From Lamellibrachia satsuma (Eukaryota > Annelida > Polychaeta > Sabellida > Siboglinidae): 64,000 nucleotides of DNA. The stretch is from contig BSQZ01000034.1 of the NCBI GenBank assembly GCA_033239005.1, forward strand, positions 770,001 to 834,000, in the 5' to 3' direction. The notes under the pieces were generated by a model that made no database searches, was not told where the DNA came from, and saw nothing but the letters and a program-made list of their open reading frames with translations. Shown one piece after another: positions 37,320 to 48,912 of the stretch; the first letter of the stretch is position 1; every line of letters starts with the position of its first letter. A program made the position numbers and the translations under genes.

Positions 37320-38110
37320 CCTCGATGTGATAACGCCATCCAGAGTCAGATCTTTTTATAAGGGCCGGTCGTGAATCACGAGGACGGGGTGATATCACTA
37401 ACGACCGACCTATCCCTGCGTCTGTACACATTGTTTGACTTCCTGCATGAGAACAGGATGTAATTGACAATAATCCGGTTAGTTTGCAAGTTTACCTGGA
37501 TACACGTAAGTGTACGTAAACAAGTCAGCTATTGTGTAATGCATTACTCACATTCAAGGCTATGTTGACAACCTCTCGTCGTGTGTCGTTCGTTTTTTGC
37601 TTGTCCTAGTTTCAAGTCGTGGCACATCAATTGAAGACACTGCGAACACTCCCCCGGAAACCCACTCCTGGTATAATTTCCCCTGGACACTCTCCCGGAC
37701 CTTTCCCACCTACTAAAATGAATTGTGGTATTACAGTAATAATATATAAGTTGTTAATGTTAACATTTCCTTCACTATGTATGTATCAACGCTTATAACT
37801 ATTAGTTAGTAAAGAAATACTAAGAAATAAAGACAATACATTTTCTTCACTGCGTACATATTTATACTTATATTTATTAACTTTTAAAGAAATATATTGA
37901 CATGGTGGTTAATTTTATAGCAAATACAATGATATGGGTTAATATGTCTAACATTGACCAGAATGTAGGACACAGTATGCCCAAATAACACAAATGAAGT
38001 ATTGCATATACATTTGAGTATTATTAAGAATACATTTCTAACACAGGGTTATGTCAATGTTTCATACTATGAAGATGCAAATGTAAAATATATTAACTAT
38101 GACTTTTATG
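37320..38110 (-). pseudogene. Orphan promoter of family A (gene body lost)
   Basis: Inverted homologue of the 800 bp upstream of the 216-aa gene. It includes the TATA region (minus strand CCCTTATAAAAAGATCTGACTC, 37345-37366 on the plus strand) and the conserved AACAGGAT/GCATGAG text near 37450. Similarity ends a few tens of bases after the TATA box. What follows (minus strand, 37318-37265) is a short octamer-rich piece, then the 3'-flank block. All three exons are absent. Confidence 0.7.
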
Positions 38111-38131
38111 AAAAGTGTTATTATATATCAC

Positions 38132-38296
<165 letters not shown>

Positions 38297-38699
38297 CAGG
38301 TGAAGTTCTTGGCAATGGTTAGACCCTGTTAGGGTACTGTCCTAGCTGAGGTATTGTCCTAGTGGGGGATTGTCTTAGCACTGGTGATACTGTCTGGGGG
38401 GACGCTAATACACTAAGGAGGTAATGCCCTCTAAGTTTCGAAAAGGTTTGGGGGAGATGGCAGTAAGCAAAAGTACTCAAATTTGCGAAGTAAACAAAGC
38501 TAAAACCATATAAAACAAATTGAAAGATATGACGGAAAACACATTTTTATTTTACAAGAAACTAGACAAATTGTTCAAATGCAAATTGATAAAAGTGTCT
38601 GAAAAAATGCACATTTTATGAAATTGTAATGTTTATTTGGAAACATGTACAAATACTATAACCTGATATATGTTATTCTAAGTAGAACTATAACAAGAT

Positions 38700-40335
38700 T
38701 TGACAAGATTTAACAAGATTTGCCATCCAAGCCAAAGGCCCAGGTGACAAGTGGACAAGGAAGCCATTGGCTTATCGAGAGTCCAACAATGTTCATCTAC
38801 TTATAACCCTCCCTCCTGAGATGTGTGTCAACCTTGTTTTTAAACATATTCACGCTGCTAGCAGTTACACAATCTGTAGACAATTTGTTCCATTCATTTA
38901 TTGTCCTCTGTGAGAACGAGTGCTTCCTGATGGCCAATCTACATTGATCCTTTACTAATTTTACCTCATGTCCTCTAGTTCTGCTATCCTTCTTGAGTGA
39001 GGAAAACATATTTCTATCAATATTTTCATACCCATTCCATATCTTAAAAGCTTCAATCTGATCTCCTCTTAACCTCCTTGTCTCTAGAGTTGTTAAACCA
39101 CATTCTTTCAGGCGTTCTTCATAACTAAGGTCTCTAAGTTCTGGAATCATTTTAGTTGCTCTCCTTTGAATGCGTTCAAGCGTATCTATATCCTTCTTAC
39201 GATATGGCCTCCATGCTTGTATACAGTATTCTAAATGAGGTCTAACTATTGCTTTATAAAGAGGTATAATTAACTTTTTTCCCTTGTATGTTATGTTTCT
39301 TCTAAGCAATCCAAGAATTTGATTACCCTTTGAAGCTGCAATACCACACTGCTCTGAAACTTTCATATCAGCGCTTATTGTAACTCCTAAGTCCTTTTCT
39401 TTTACAATAGCACGCAGAACAGTATATCCCATTTTATAGTTTACATTCAAGTTCCCATGTCCTGTATGTAGGCATTTATATTTCCCAAAATTGAACTGTA
39501 TCTGCCATTTCTCAGACCATTTCACTAATATGTCTAGATCGTGTTGTAAATGTTGTTTATCACCATCAGTATTAACCTTTCTAAACAGTTTTGTGTCATC
39601 CGCAAATTTCAGTACGTTACTTGTTATACTGTTGTCCAAGTCATTGATATAAATTAAGAATAATATAGGTCCTAATACTGATCCTTGAGGTACCCCACTC
39701 AAAACCGATTTCCAATTTGAAACTTCTCCATCTACTACAACTCGTTGTCTTATGTCAGTCAGCCATTGTTCTATCCAGTCAGTTATACTATCCCCGATAC
39801 CATGGGCTTTTAATTTAAGTAGTAACCTTTGATGTGGCACTTTGTCAAAAGCTTTCTGAAAATCTAAGTAGATAATATCTACTGGCGATACCACGTCTAT
39901 CCACTGAGTGATTTCTTCCAAAAAACATAACATATTTGTTAAGCATGACCTCGCTTTAAGAAATCCATGTTGAGATGAATTTAATGAGGAAGTCCACCAT
40001 ATGGTCTCTAATTAACCTTTCTAATAATTTACAAATCACTGACGTTAAACTCACTGGTCTATAATTCTCTGATTTATTTCTCAAACCCTTTTTAAATAAT
40101 GGTATGATGTTTGTTTTTTCCATTCAAACGGAACAACTCCCCTTTTAACGACAAGTTGAATACTCTTGCAAGTGGTATACTGATTTGTTCTACTGTTTCC
40201 ATTAGTAATTTTGGAGGAATCCCATCCACTCCCGGTGATTTGTTATCCTTCATTGCCTTTATTTTTTTAGCTACCAATTCTGGAGTTACAACTAACGTCA
40301 GATTTAGCCCCCTGAAATTTAGCATCAGAGGTACA
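38700..40335 (-). mobile_element. CR1-like LINE, 5'-truncated, inserted in palindrome arm
   Basis: On the minus strand the frame at 40355-40092 starts the RT domain (AKKIKAMKDNKSPGVDGIPP). After frameshifts the long frame 39933-38797 (378 aa) carries VDIIYLDFQKAFDKVPHQRL (motif A), SGVPQGSVLGPILFLIYIND (B), KFADDTKLF (C) and the C-terminal TINEWNKL region. The 3' end has tandem AAATCTTGTTA-type units. ORF1 and endonuclease are missing. It is the best preserved of three copies of this family here. Confidence 0.9.
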
Positions 40336-40589
40336 TATGCACGAATGTTTTGCATATAATGTGTGTCAAGCTTTTAATAAAATTACACCACGTCCTCGAC
40401 GTTATTCTGTGTTTTTGACGGACCCATGCTTCTCTACATGTGAACTCCTAACTAGAATAACAAACAAGGACGTGTCCCAGATTGTTCCACGCATTAACTG
40501 GGCCGTAGGCGAAGGTTCCCATACACGTGCAGTTGATTTACAAAGGACGTCCCTTAAAACAAGAAGGAGCATGTCATTGGTGGAAATGT

Positions 40590-41140
40590 GGGTTGTTGTT
40601 TGTTGTTTGTTGCTTGTTGCTTGTTGCTTGTTGTTTGTTGATTGTTGCTTGTTGCTTGTTGTTTATTTATTGGTGCTTGTTGAGTGTTGTTTATTGATTG
40701 TTGCTTGTCGATTGTTGTTTATTGATTGTTGCTTGTAGCATGTAGCTTGTTGTTTATTGATTGTGTGCATGTTGCTAGTTGTTTATTGAATGTGTGCATG
40801 TTGCTTGTTGTTTATTGATTGTTGCATGTTGCTTATGGTTTATTGATTGTTGCATGTTGCTTGTTGTTTACTTATTGTTGCATGTTGCTTGTATAATGAT
40901 TGTTGCATGTTGCTTGTTGTTTAATGATTGTTGCATGTTGCTTTTTGTTTAATAATTTTTTAATGTTGCTTGTTGTTTATTGATTGTTGCATGTTGCTTG
41001 TTGTTTACTGATTGTTGCATGTTGCTTGTTGTTTACTGATTGTTGCATGTTGCTTGTTCTTTAATGATTGTTGCATGTTGCTTGTTGTTTATTGATTGTT
41101 GTTTGTAGCTTGTTGCTTGTTGCTTGTTGATCGTTGTTTA
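40590..41140. repeat. TTGTTGCTTGTTGTTTATTGA-type minisatellite
   Basis: Irregular repeats of about 24 bp (ATTGTTGCATGTTGCTTGTT). The reverse complement array is at 43755-44060 in the other arm. Confidence 0.9.
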
Positions 41141-41461
41141 TTGAGTGAGGTCAGGTTTAGCTTACATCTGTCGACATGACATGCTGGCGGAAACAACCAT
41201 CGGCAATGTGTTCGTCAAGGAGGTGTACCCCAAAGTATTCCAACACGAAGTAAATTTTCTTACAGATAGATTATTAGTATTTTGGTTTAATTCATGCTGT
41301 GTTTGAGCCGTAGTTTTGATTTGGTATGCGTTATCCCTGGGATATGTACAGTAAAAAGCGACATCAATACATTGTCTTTTTCTTTGAGGCTTCGTTGCCA
41401 AGTCTTGCAAATTCTACGTGACACGTCTGCCATGTTTCTTCTTTCCTACTGATCTTCAGAA

Positions 41462-41560
41462 AGGAGCGAAGTAGCTCGGCGGTTAAAACGTCGAACGGTC
41501 GAGTTTACCTGCTGCTGTTTTGAAGCTTTGGCAATTTCGTTCACCCCACGTTATGTCTTT
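41462..41560 (+). mobile_element. tRNA-derived SINE copy
   Basis: A box A-like TAGCTCGGCGG is followed by GAAGCTTTGGCAATTTCGTT and CACCCCACG, shared with 26190-26220. Confidence 0.45.
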
Positions 41561-41770
41561 CGTATGAGACTCTGAAAGCCGCAGGTCACGTATTACCAGG
41601 TGTCTATGCTAGGGGAAGTAAACATTAGCATCCTACGCAGGAGGTAAATATATAATCTGTCGTGAACTCATCATCTCTAACTCGCGCCGCACCAGTTGTG
41701 TAGAATTGTGTCCAGTGTAAACGCTGACTTACCTTCGGCCAAACTTAACTCTGATCATGGAGATTTGTCT

Positions 41771-41920
41771 CTTTCAATTTAGAATTACTGTGTTGCTTTA
41801 TTTGCCTCTTTCAATTTAGAATTACTGTGTTGCTTTATTTGCCTCTTTCAATTTAGAATTACTGTGCTGCTTTATTTGTCTCTTTCAACTTAGAATTACT
41901 GTGTTGCTTTATTTAGTAGC
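41771..41920. repeat. 37-bp tandem repeat, four copies
   Basis: The unit is CCTCTTTCAATTTAGAATTA followed by CTGTGTTGCTTTATTTG. It lies near the centre of palindrome 1. Confidence 0.93.
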
Positions 41921-41999
41921 AGTATTGTTCCAATGTATCGTGTTCATGATGTTCATAATCACTAAAATTGCCACTGTTTGTAATTGTAATCTTCACTAA

Positions 42000-42975
42000 T
42001 ACTAATAATCTTGACTAATACAACACTTTCATTGCACCATTATACAGTTTTCCTGCTACTATTTCTTTTTAACAAAATCATAAGGATATACCCATGCATT
42101 TTGTTTTTCTCAAAGGTGTATCTATTTTTATTATCCATTTATAAGTATGACATGAACTGATAAATGTGCTTTATGCCAGTATCCAAGTAGCACAAGATAG
42201 CCTCTAATACTAGACAAATGTAAGTCAGAAACATCATATGTAGTAGGGAGTAGGTTTTGGCAGTAGTTATTTTGAAACAGATTCACTGCTAGATAAGAAT
42301 TAAATTTCAAAAACTAAACAAATTGACCCTGAATATGACATTAACTTAACGTGATTAGTGGCTTAAACAACTACGCCAAATACATATGATTCTTAGAAAT
42401 ACATTTCTGAAACAAATTAAGGTTATAGTCAAACTAATATTATTTACCTTAACCTCCGTTTAACATACCTCAGTGAGACGCATGCGTGTTGCAGTAAACC
42501 CACGTTGAATCAATAAACTAGGCTGTTGATTAGTAATGGAAAATCTTGGGGCACCTCGCGTTGATCTTGTTGCCTCCGTCCGTTCAGAATGGTAACTGCG
42601 CCGCACTGCAGCATACATGCATAACAGCAGATTACCAACCGCTTGAATTAATGAGTGTGGTGATACGGTTCATGTGGAAGTGAACCTAAATAGCAATTAG
42701 GACCGCAACGATGCACTACTTCACGATACGGTACGTATAGCGATACATAGTTCACGATACGATACATATCGCGATACAGTAGTAGTTTATGAGCGATATA
42801 AAATTAACTTAATTTGCTGTCTTATCTTCACCATTTCCCTTCTTAAAATCTTCTATAATTGGCCTCAGCAACTTCAGTAATTGCTGGGCAGCATTCTCTT
42901 GTAGCAACGTTCCATTTGCCCTCCTTGTATGCCTCTCTAGTGCATCCAATATTTAAGAGAACAATTTACATTGAG

Positions 42976-43020
<45 letters not shown>

Positions 43021-43740
43021 TATATTCTACATTGCATTAATAATTACATTATGACATTTATATTACCTTATTATTATTATTTTCATTCATCTACAGTAAC
43101 CGACAAGACCTTGACCAAAGAACAACATTGTAGCTGTGGTGTAAAAGCAGTCACCGAGACCATTAATTGTCTGATTTGGTGCATCTGAGGTTTCCGTTTT
43201 TGAGTGATCGCATTTAAAACAAACCGTCTAAGTGAATCATATGACAGTGTTATCCTGCCAATTGGTTCCCCAAAGCGAAACGGTATGCGGATACATGAAA
43301 AAAGGATTAATGAAGCCATTGATAGCTACCGGGTTATGCTGCTCGAGTTGAAGCCGGGGGTGGTCGGATGTTGCAAGACGGAGGCAGTCATCGACTGTAC
43401 GTTTAAATCTTGTCAAGAATAACGCCGAATTAGAATATCTCTCTAGGAGCTCGTGTGCTCCTTGGATTCGGCGAGGAGGTATTTCTTAATGTACGTTGAA
43501 CGGGATGTTGCCAGTGTACAGCGTATAGCTACTTTCGTACGTAGGCCTATTACCGCAAATTACCGTCGTTTGGTGTTCATAATGCGTAACTAAGACTAAC
43601 TTTCATTGGTTCACCATCGGTTGATATATGAACGCGTAGCAATCTTCGCGTTGTCATTGGTTGATATATCAACGCGTTACTGTCTAATTCAACGCGTAAC
43701 TATCTTCGCGTATGTGGCCCTATCGGCCAAGCAGCATGAT
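42000..43740. other. Centre of palindrome 1, no gene seen
   Basis: No supported gene. It holds a cluster of CGATACGATACAT-like words at 42720-42780 and (AT)n at 42978-43016. Confidence 0.5.
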
Positions 43741-44349
43741 ATTTATCACCCAGCCCATGGTATCCAACACAAACAACAAGCAACAGAGAACAATCAATAA
43801 ACAACAAGCAACAAGCGACAATCAACAAGCAACAATAAATAAGCAACAAGCAACAAGCAACAATCAGTAAACAACAAACACCATGCAACAAAGAATAAAC
43901 AACAAGTAACATGTAACAAGTAACAATCAATAAACAACAATCAACAAGAAACAATCAATAAACAACAAGCAACATACAACATGCAACAAACAACAATCAA
44001 GAAATAAGCAATAGACAACAAGCAACAAGCAACAAGCAACAAGCAACAAACAACAAACAACAACTCACATTTCCACCAACCACATGTTCCTTCCCGTTTC
44101 CGGGACGTCCTTTGTAAATCAGCTGCACGTGTATATTAACCTTCGCCTACGGCCCCTGTTCATGCGTGGAGTAATATGGGACACGTCCTTGTTATTTTAG
44201 TTAGGAGTTCACCTGTAGGGAAGCATGGGTCCGTCAAAAACACAGAATAACGTCGTGTTCTAATTTTATAAACAGCGTGACATACATTATATGCAAAACA
44301 TTCGTGCATACGTGCACGCGCGCACACGCACACACGCACATATACACAC

Positions 44350-44455
44350 ATACGTACACACAAGCTTCGAAACGTCAGCAAGAGGATTCGAACCCGGATT
44401 TTCTCTTTTTTTAGAGTCCGATGTCATAAACACTACGGCGTCTATGCCACCGCCG
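44350..44455 (-). mobile_element. tRNA-derived SINE copy
   Basis: On the minus strand, a perfect box A (TGGCATAGACG) and perfect box B (GGTTCGAATCC) are followed by TCTTGCTGACGTTTCGAAGC, shared with 26160-26190. The body then gives way to GT-rich simple sequence. Confidence 0.6.
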
Positions 44456-44729
44456 CCGCACAGTATTATTGTCTAAAGTACTCACCCCTCGCCACACTGC
44501 CCTGTTCGTGTTTGCCAGCCAAAGACAAAAATAGAACACCCGTTAGTAAACAAGCCTGCTGAGCCCTTGTCAGTTGACACATGAGACACTGATGAAAGCA
44601 TGGGCCAGTGACATTCATGCTGCTGCACGCTAAGAACCCAGTGGCAGCCAGGTGTTTATACTGGACAGCAACCAGTCTTCATCATATATCCATAGATGTA
44701 GAGTACTAATAAGGTATTATTAATATTAA

Positions 44730-44900
<171 letters not shown>

Positions 44901-45678
44901 TACCAGCATCTACTAAATAACTTCAATTACTGAGTGTAGCATATGTGCAATGGGTTAAAATGCATGTCTCACTAATGTGACTGTACATATTAAAATTGCA
45001 ATCACACTAGCTAGGAGCCATACAATACACAATTATGCATACACGCATATATGTAGTAGCGGCCAGCTTCTGCCTTGTCAGACAATGCTTGTATTTGCTG
45101 CACCAAGTCGGTCGATGCGAATATGACGCCTCGCACACTTAATCTCCTGGTAAGTCTGGTATACTTTGATGTATATAGCAGAACCGCCAGTAAGACTGGC
45201 TTGCCAATGTTACAATACAATCATAATACAGGTAGACGTATATACACAGTTAAATAATTAAAATAATAAATTGAGTAAGAACAATACAACTAAAAATCAT
45301 ACACCAAATTAAACAGCTAAACTTGCAAGTACAATTTAAATTGAAGGGCATTACAACTAAATTGTATACATGGAATAAAGTAATACATTGATAACTGAAA
45401 TACAGATGCTTGAAATGTTTCTCAGCGGCGTCCTATCAATGTTAATTTTGATGGAACAAGACGCCCGGCTGCGTGTCTAAAGTTGATACAAACCTTCGGT
45501 ATGATTAGTGTCTAGCAGCTACTAAGCTGTGCATTGCCTGGAGAACTTGGATATTTATCGCTTAATTTGTTGAAACCAGTAAACAAATTTAATTCCTACT
45601 CAAATTCAACAAACACATATATGACTTTATTGTTGCATAATGTACAATGATAATATTTAGAACGAAACAGCAGTTAGG

Positions 45679-45680
<2 letters not shown>

Positions 45681-45745
<65 letters not shown>
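45681..45745. repeat. (AT)n microsatellite
   Basis: Pure alternating A/T that borders the promoter block of the right arm. Confidence 0.95.
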
Positions 45746-45747
<2 letters not shown>

Positions 45748-46554
45748 GCTGATATATATAAATTACAGCCCCACATTCTTCTTCATTTAGTACAGCTTCA
45801 TAGTTAACATATTTCACGAATCACATTTGTATATTCATAGTATGAAACATTTACATTGACACAACCCTGTGCTAGAAATGAATACTTAATAGCACTCAAA
45901 TGTATATGCAATAGTTCATTATGTGTTATTTGGGCATACTCTGTCCTACATTCTGGCCAATGGTAGACATATGAGCCCATATCATTGTATTTGCTATAAA
46001 ATTAACCACCATATCAATACATATCTTTACAATGTAATAAATATAATTATAACTATATACGCAGTGAAGAAAACGTATTGCCTTTATTTCTTAATATTTC
46101 TTTAGTAACTAATAAATATAAGCGTAGATATATACAGAGTGAAGGAAATGTCAACATTAACAACTGATTAATTAATACTTTAATACCACAATTAATTTTA
46201 GTCGGTGGGAAACGAGTGTCCAGGGGAAATTATACGGGGAGCGGGTTTCCAGGGGAGTGTACGGGGGAGTGTCCGGGACGCAGTGTCATCAACTAATGTG
46301 CCAAAACTTGAAGCCAGGACAAACAAACAACGAACGACACACGACGTAAGGTTGTCAACTTAGTCTTGAATGTGAGTAATGTATTACACAATAGCTGACT
46401 TGTTTACGTACACTTATGTGTATCCGGGTAAACTTGCAAACTAACCGGATTAATGGCATTTATGTCCTGTTCTCATGCAGGAAGTCAAACAATGTGTACA
46501 GACGCAGGGATAGGTCGGTCGTTAGTGATAACACCCCGGCCTCATGATTCACGA

Positions 46555-46649
46555 CCGGGCCCCTATAAAAGATCTGACTCTGAAGGGTGTCACCATATCG
46601 AGATTCACCTCTTCAACTGGCAAGCGACATCGACGAGAAAACAACCACG
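46555..46649 (+). promoter_or_regulatory. TATA promoter and 5' UTR of the 216-aa gene
   Basis: CCCCTATAAAAGATCTG (TATA at 46564-46570) lies about 80 bp before ATG. The leader ends ACAACCACG before ATG. The same promoter is duplicated, inverted, at 37320-37370. Confidence 0.75.
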
Positions 46650-48154
46650 ATGGTTCAAATGTTGACGTCAGCCTTCTTCGTGTTATTTGCACTAGTGAGC
46701 GCATCTAGCGGTAAGAACCGTTTACATCTGCCACGGGAAGGTAGTTTTTGGTAGTAATTGTGTTTCTTCTTTTTATTCTTCATACGTGAACTAGATCAAA
46801 CGCGCCTCGTTTGTCAACTTATAAGGTGTACAAGATTTACATCCGTTTTTATCATTAACTTAATAGTATTCTATCAAATATTTCGAGAAATAACTGATAT
46901 GTTTAGGCATTTCGCGAAACGACTGTTTCGCTCTGTTTTTGTGAAACGCTTGAACACTTTTATTTTAGTCATCAGGCATTTGGAGTGAAACTGTCATTTC
47001 GCCACATTATTTAATAATTTTGTCGTGAGTGATTACACAATTTGACTGCATCAAAAATAGTATGTTTTTTAGTTAGTATTGTTTAATTGCATATCGACAT
47101 CAAAATTATATATTATGCAGCAGTTATTAAAATGTCAATATAGTATGCCGGTGTTTAGTGCAATTTTACTTTGTGGCCTATGTATTTGTTTGTCAAGAAC
47201 GGCAGAATATTATGTCGGAATTTCCGGTAATCTGCCAACCAGCGTCATCAAGTTTCCATATCTTGTTCAAAGCAATCATATTGACTTACAACGAATGCCA
47301 CATGGAACCGTATGCATGAGTTCGTCATCTTTTGTGCAGCTTCCCGGCTCACTCAAGCATATTGCGTCGATCTGACCACGGGCAAGATATCAGTCCTTCC
47401 AGGGAATACGCCCAACGTGTTGTGGACTTCGAAACCAATGTCGAACGCCGGGCGCTGTGCGCTGCAAGGGGTGCTGCAGATAACACCTCCGAACTGGGCC
47501 CGATCTGTGTCCTTCCATATGGCTTTCGAGAATTCGACATTATTCTCATTCAACATTGGAGACTCCCCCACTAACAACGGCTGGGGTAAGACAATTACTT
47601 GTTGTTGACAATACATATTATGTATATGTATAATATAATGTACAATGCATATGATGTAAATGTATTCTATAATAGCCAAAAGTTGTTGTTGTTGCCTGTG
47701 CGTTCCGTACTGAAAAATAACAAATAACTACTATGCGAATTAATTGCTGCTAGACTATGAACTTGTACATGCCTCAATATCGTTAAAGATACGCTACCTT
47801 TGTGTTGCAGCTGGTGACTCGAGATCGACACAATACGATGCTGAAATCCACAGCTACAACACCAACCTGAAGGTATTTCGCAGTGACGTCGGCGGTTCCA
47901 ATCTTGTGACGTCAAACAAATCGGTCAAGAAGGCCATGTTGCTTCGACTATCGCATAATCAGATGTACGCGACTGACTACGAGCACATCAATTACTACAA
48001 GGAAGACATCGGCCTCTTCTCTTTCGACACGATGTACATGGGTTTGAACCGGGTTGTTCAAAGTTATCGTGGACGAGCTACTCGCACTGGCCGGGGTCTG
48101 TGCTCCGTCTGCATCCAGTTCCTCGAGGACACCGTCAAGGATCTGCACGACTGA
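46650..48154 (+). CDS. Unrecognised secreted protein, three exons (216 aa), family A copy 2
   Basis: Exons 46650-46710 (61 nt), 47340-47585 (246 nt) and 47811-48154 (344 nt) total 651 nt. Both introns are phase 1, with clear sites (G|GTAAGAACC; TTTTGTGCAG; G|GTAAGACA; TTGTGTTGCAG). Residues 1-20 are a signal peptide (MVQMLTSAFFVLFALVSASS). The mature chain has Cys near 29, 60, 200 and 203. It carries AYCVDLTTGKISVLPGNTPN, SFHMAFENSTLFSFNIGDSP and TNNGWG at the exon 2/3 join, then DAEIHSYNTNLKVFRSDVGG and FDTMYMGLNRVV. A possible N-glycosylation sequon (NST) in exon 2 is absent in copy 1. The C-terminus lacks the Arg/Pro/Gly tail of copy 1. Function is unknown. It is extracellular by inference. 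TATA and AATAAA (48309) flank it. Confidence 0.87.
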
Positions 48155-48308
48155 TCTGTTATCAATCGCGTTATCAACAATGATACTATAAGTCAGATCA
48201 CGTATACTTGCTATTTTGAGAAACAGTGTAATTAACGCTGTAGTACCATTAAATACGATGGTCTGTATTCCGTATTGGAAAATACTATGTAGCTCGCATG
48301 AATATCCA

Positions 48309-48314
48309 AATAAA
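48309..48314 (+). terminator. Poly(A) signal of the 216-aa gene
   Basis: AATAAA lies 155 nt after the stop, just before the inverted 3'-flank block begins at about 48335. Confidence 0.6.
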
Positions 48315-48912
48315 ATCTTCTATATACTATAAAATAGTTTGTGGCTGTTTCTTTCTGTCTGTCTCTTTGTATGTTCCCTCATATATCATTACGTTTCGTA
48401 TGTATGGAGCTGATAACTTGTAGACATGCTCGGAGGCCCCTGGGATGGTTCGTACTTTAACAAATTTCCTTCGAGGTTGGAGTCTTACGAAGGAACCTAT
48501 ATGACGTTTGACATACATTACGGAACGCGAACAAACAGTAGTTCGTAGTAATTCGTAGCACAAGCGTGTTTTCTACGACTGTTCAGAGTGACGCAATATA
48601 CGTCAAACGTCCACACAAGTTCCTTCGTACGTTACGATCATTTCGTGAAAAAAAATTCACAAATATAAAAATAGGTCTTCGTGTTTGATATGGCGACATT
48701 TTGGATAATGTCTTACTTGAAATTCCAAATATACATGATACACTTGATGATTGTTCTCTATTGAAAAAATTCAATTAAAACAGTTTGATGTCAACACACA
48801 TCCACTGAACGGGACACCTGCTGGTGCATCTGTCAAGTCCTTTTTGCAACATTACACGGTCCTGTAATTTAAACTGTGCGAGCACATATTTCCTTTCTAT
48901 TGATACACACAA

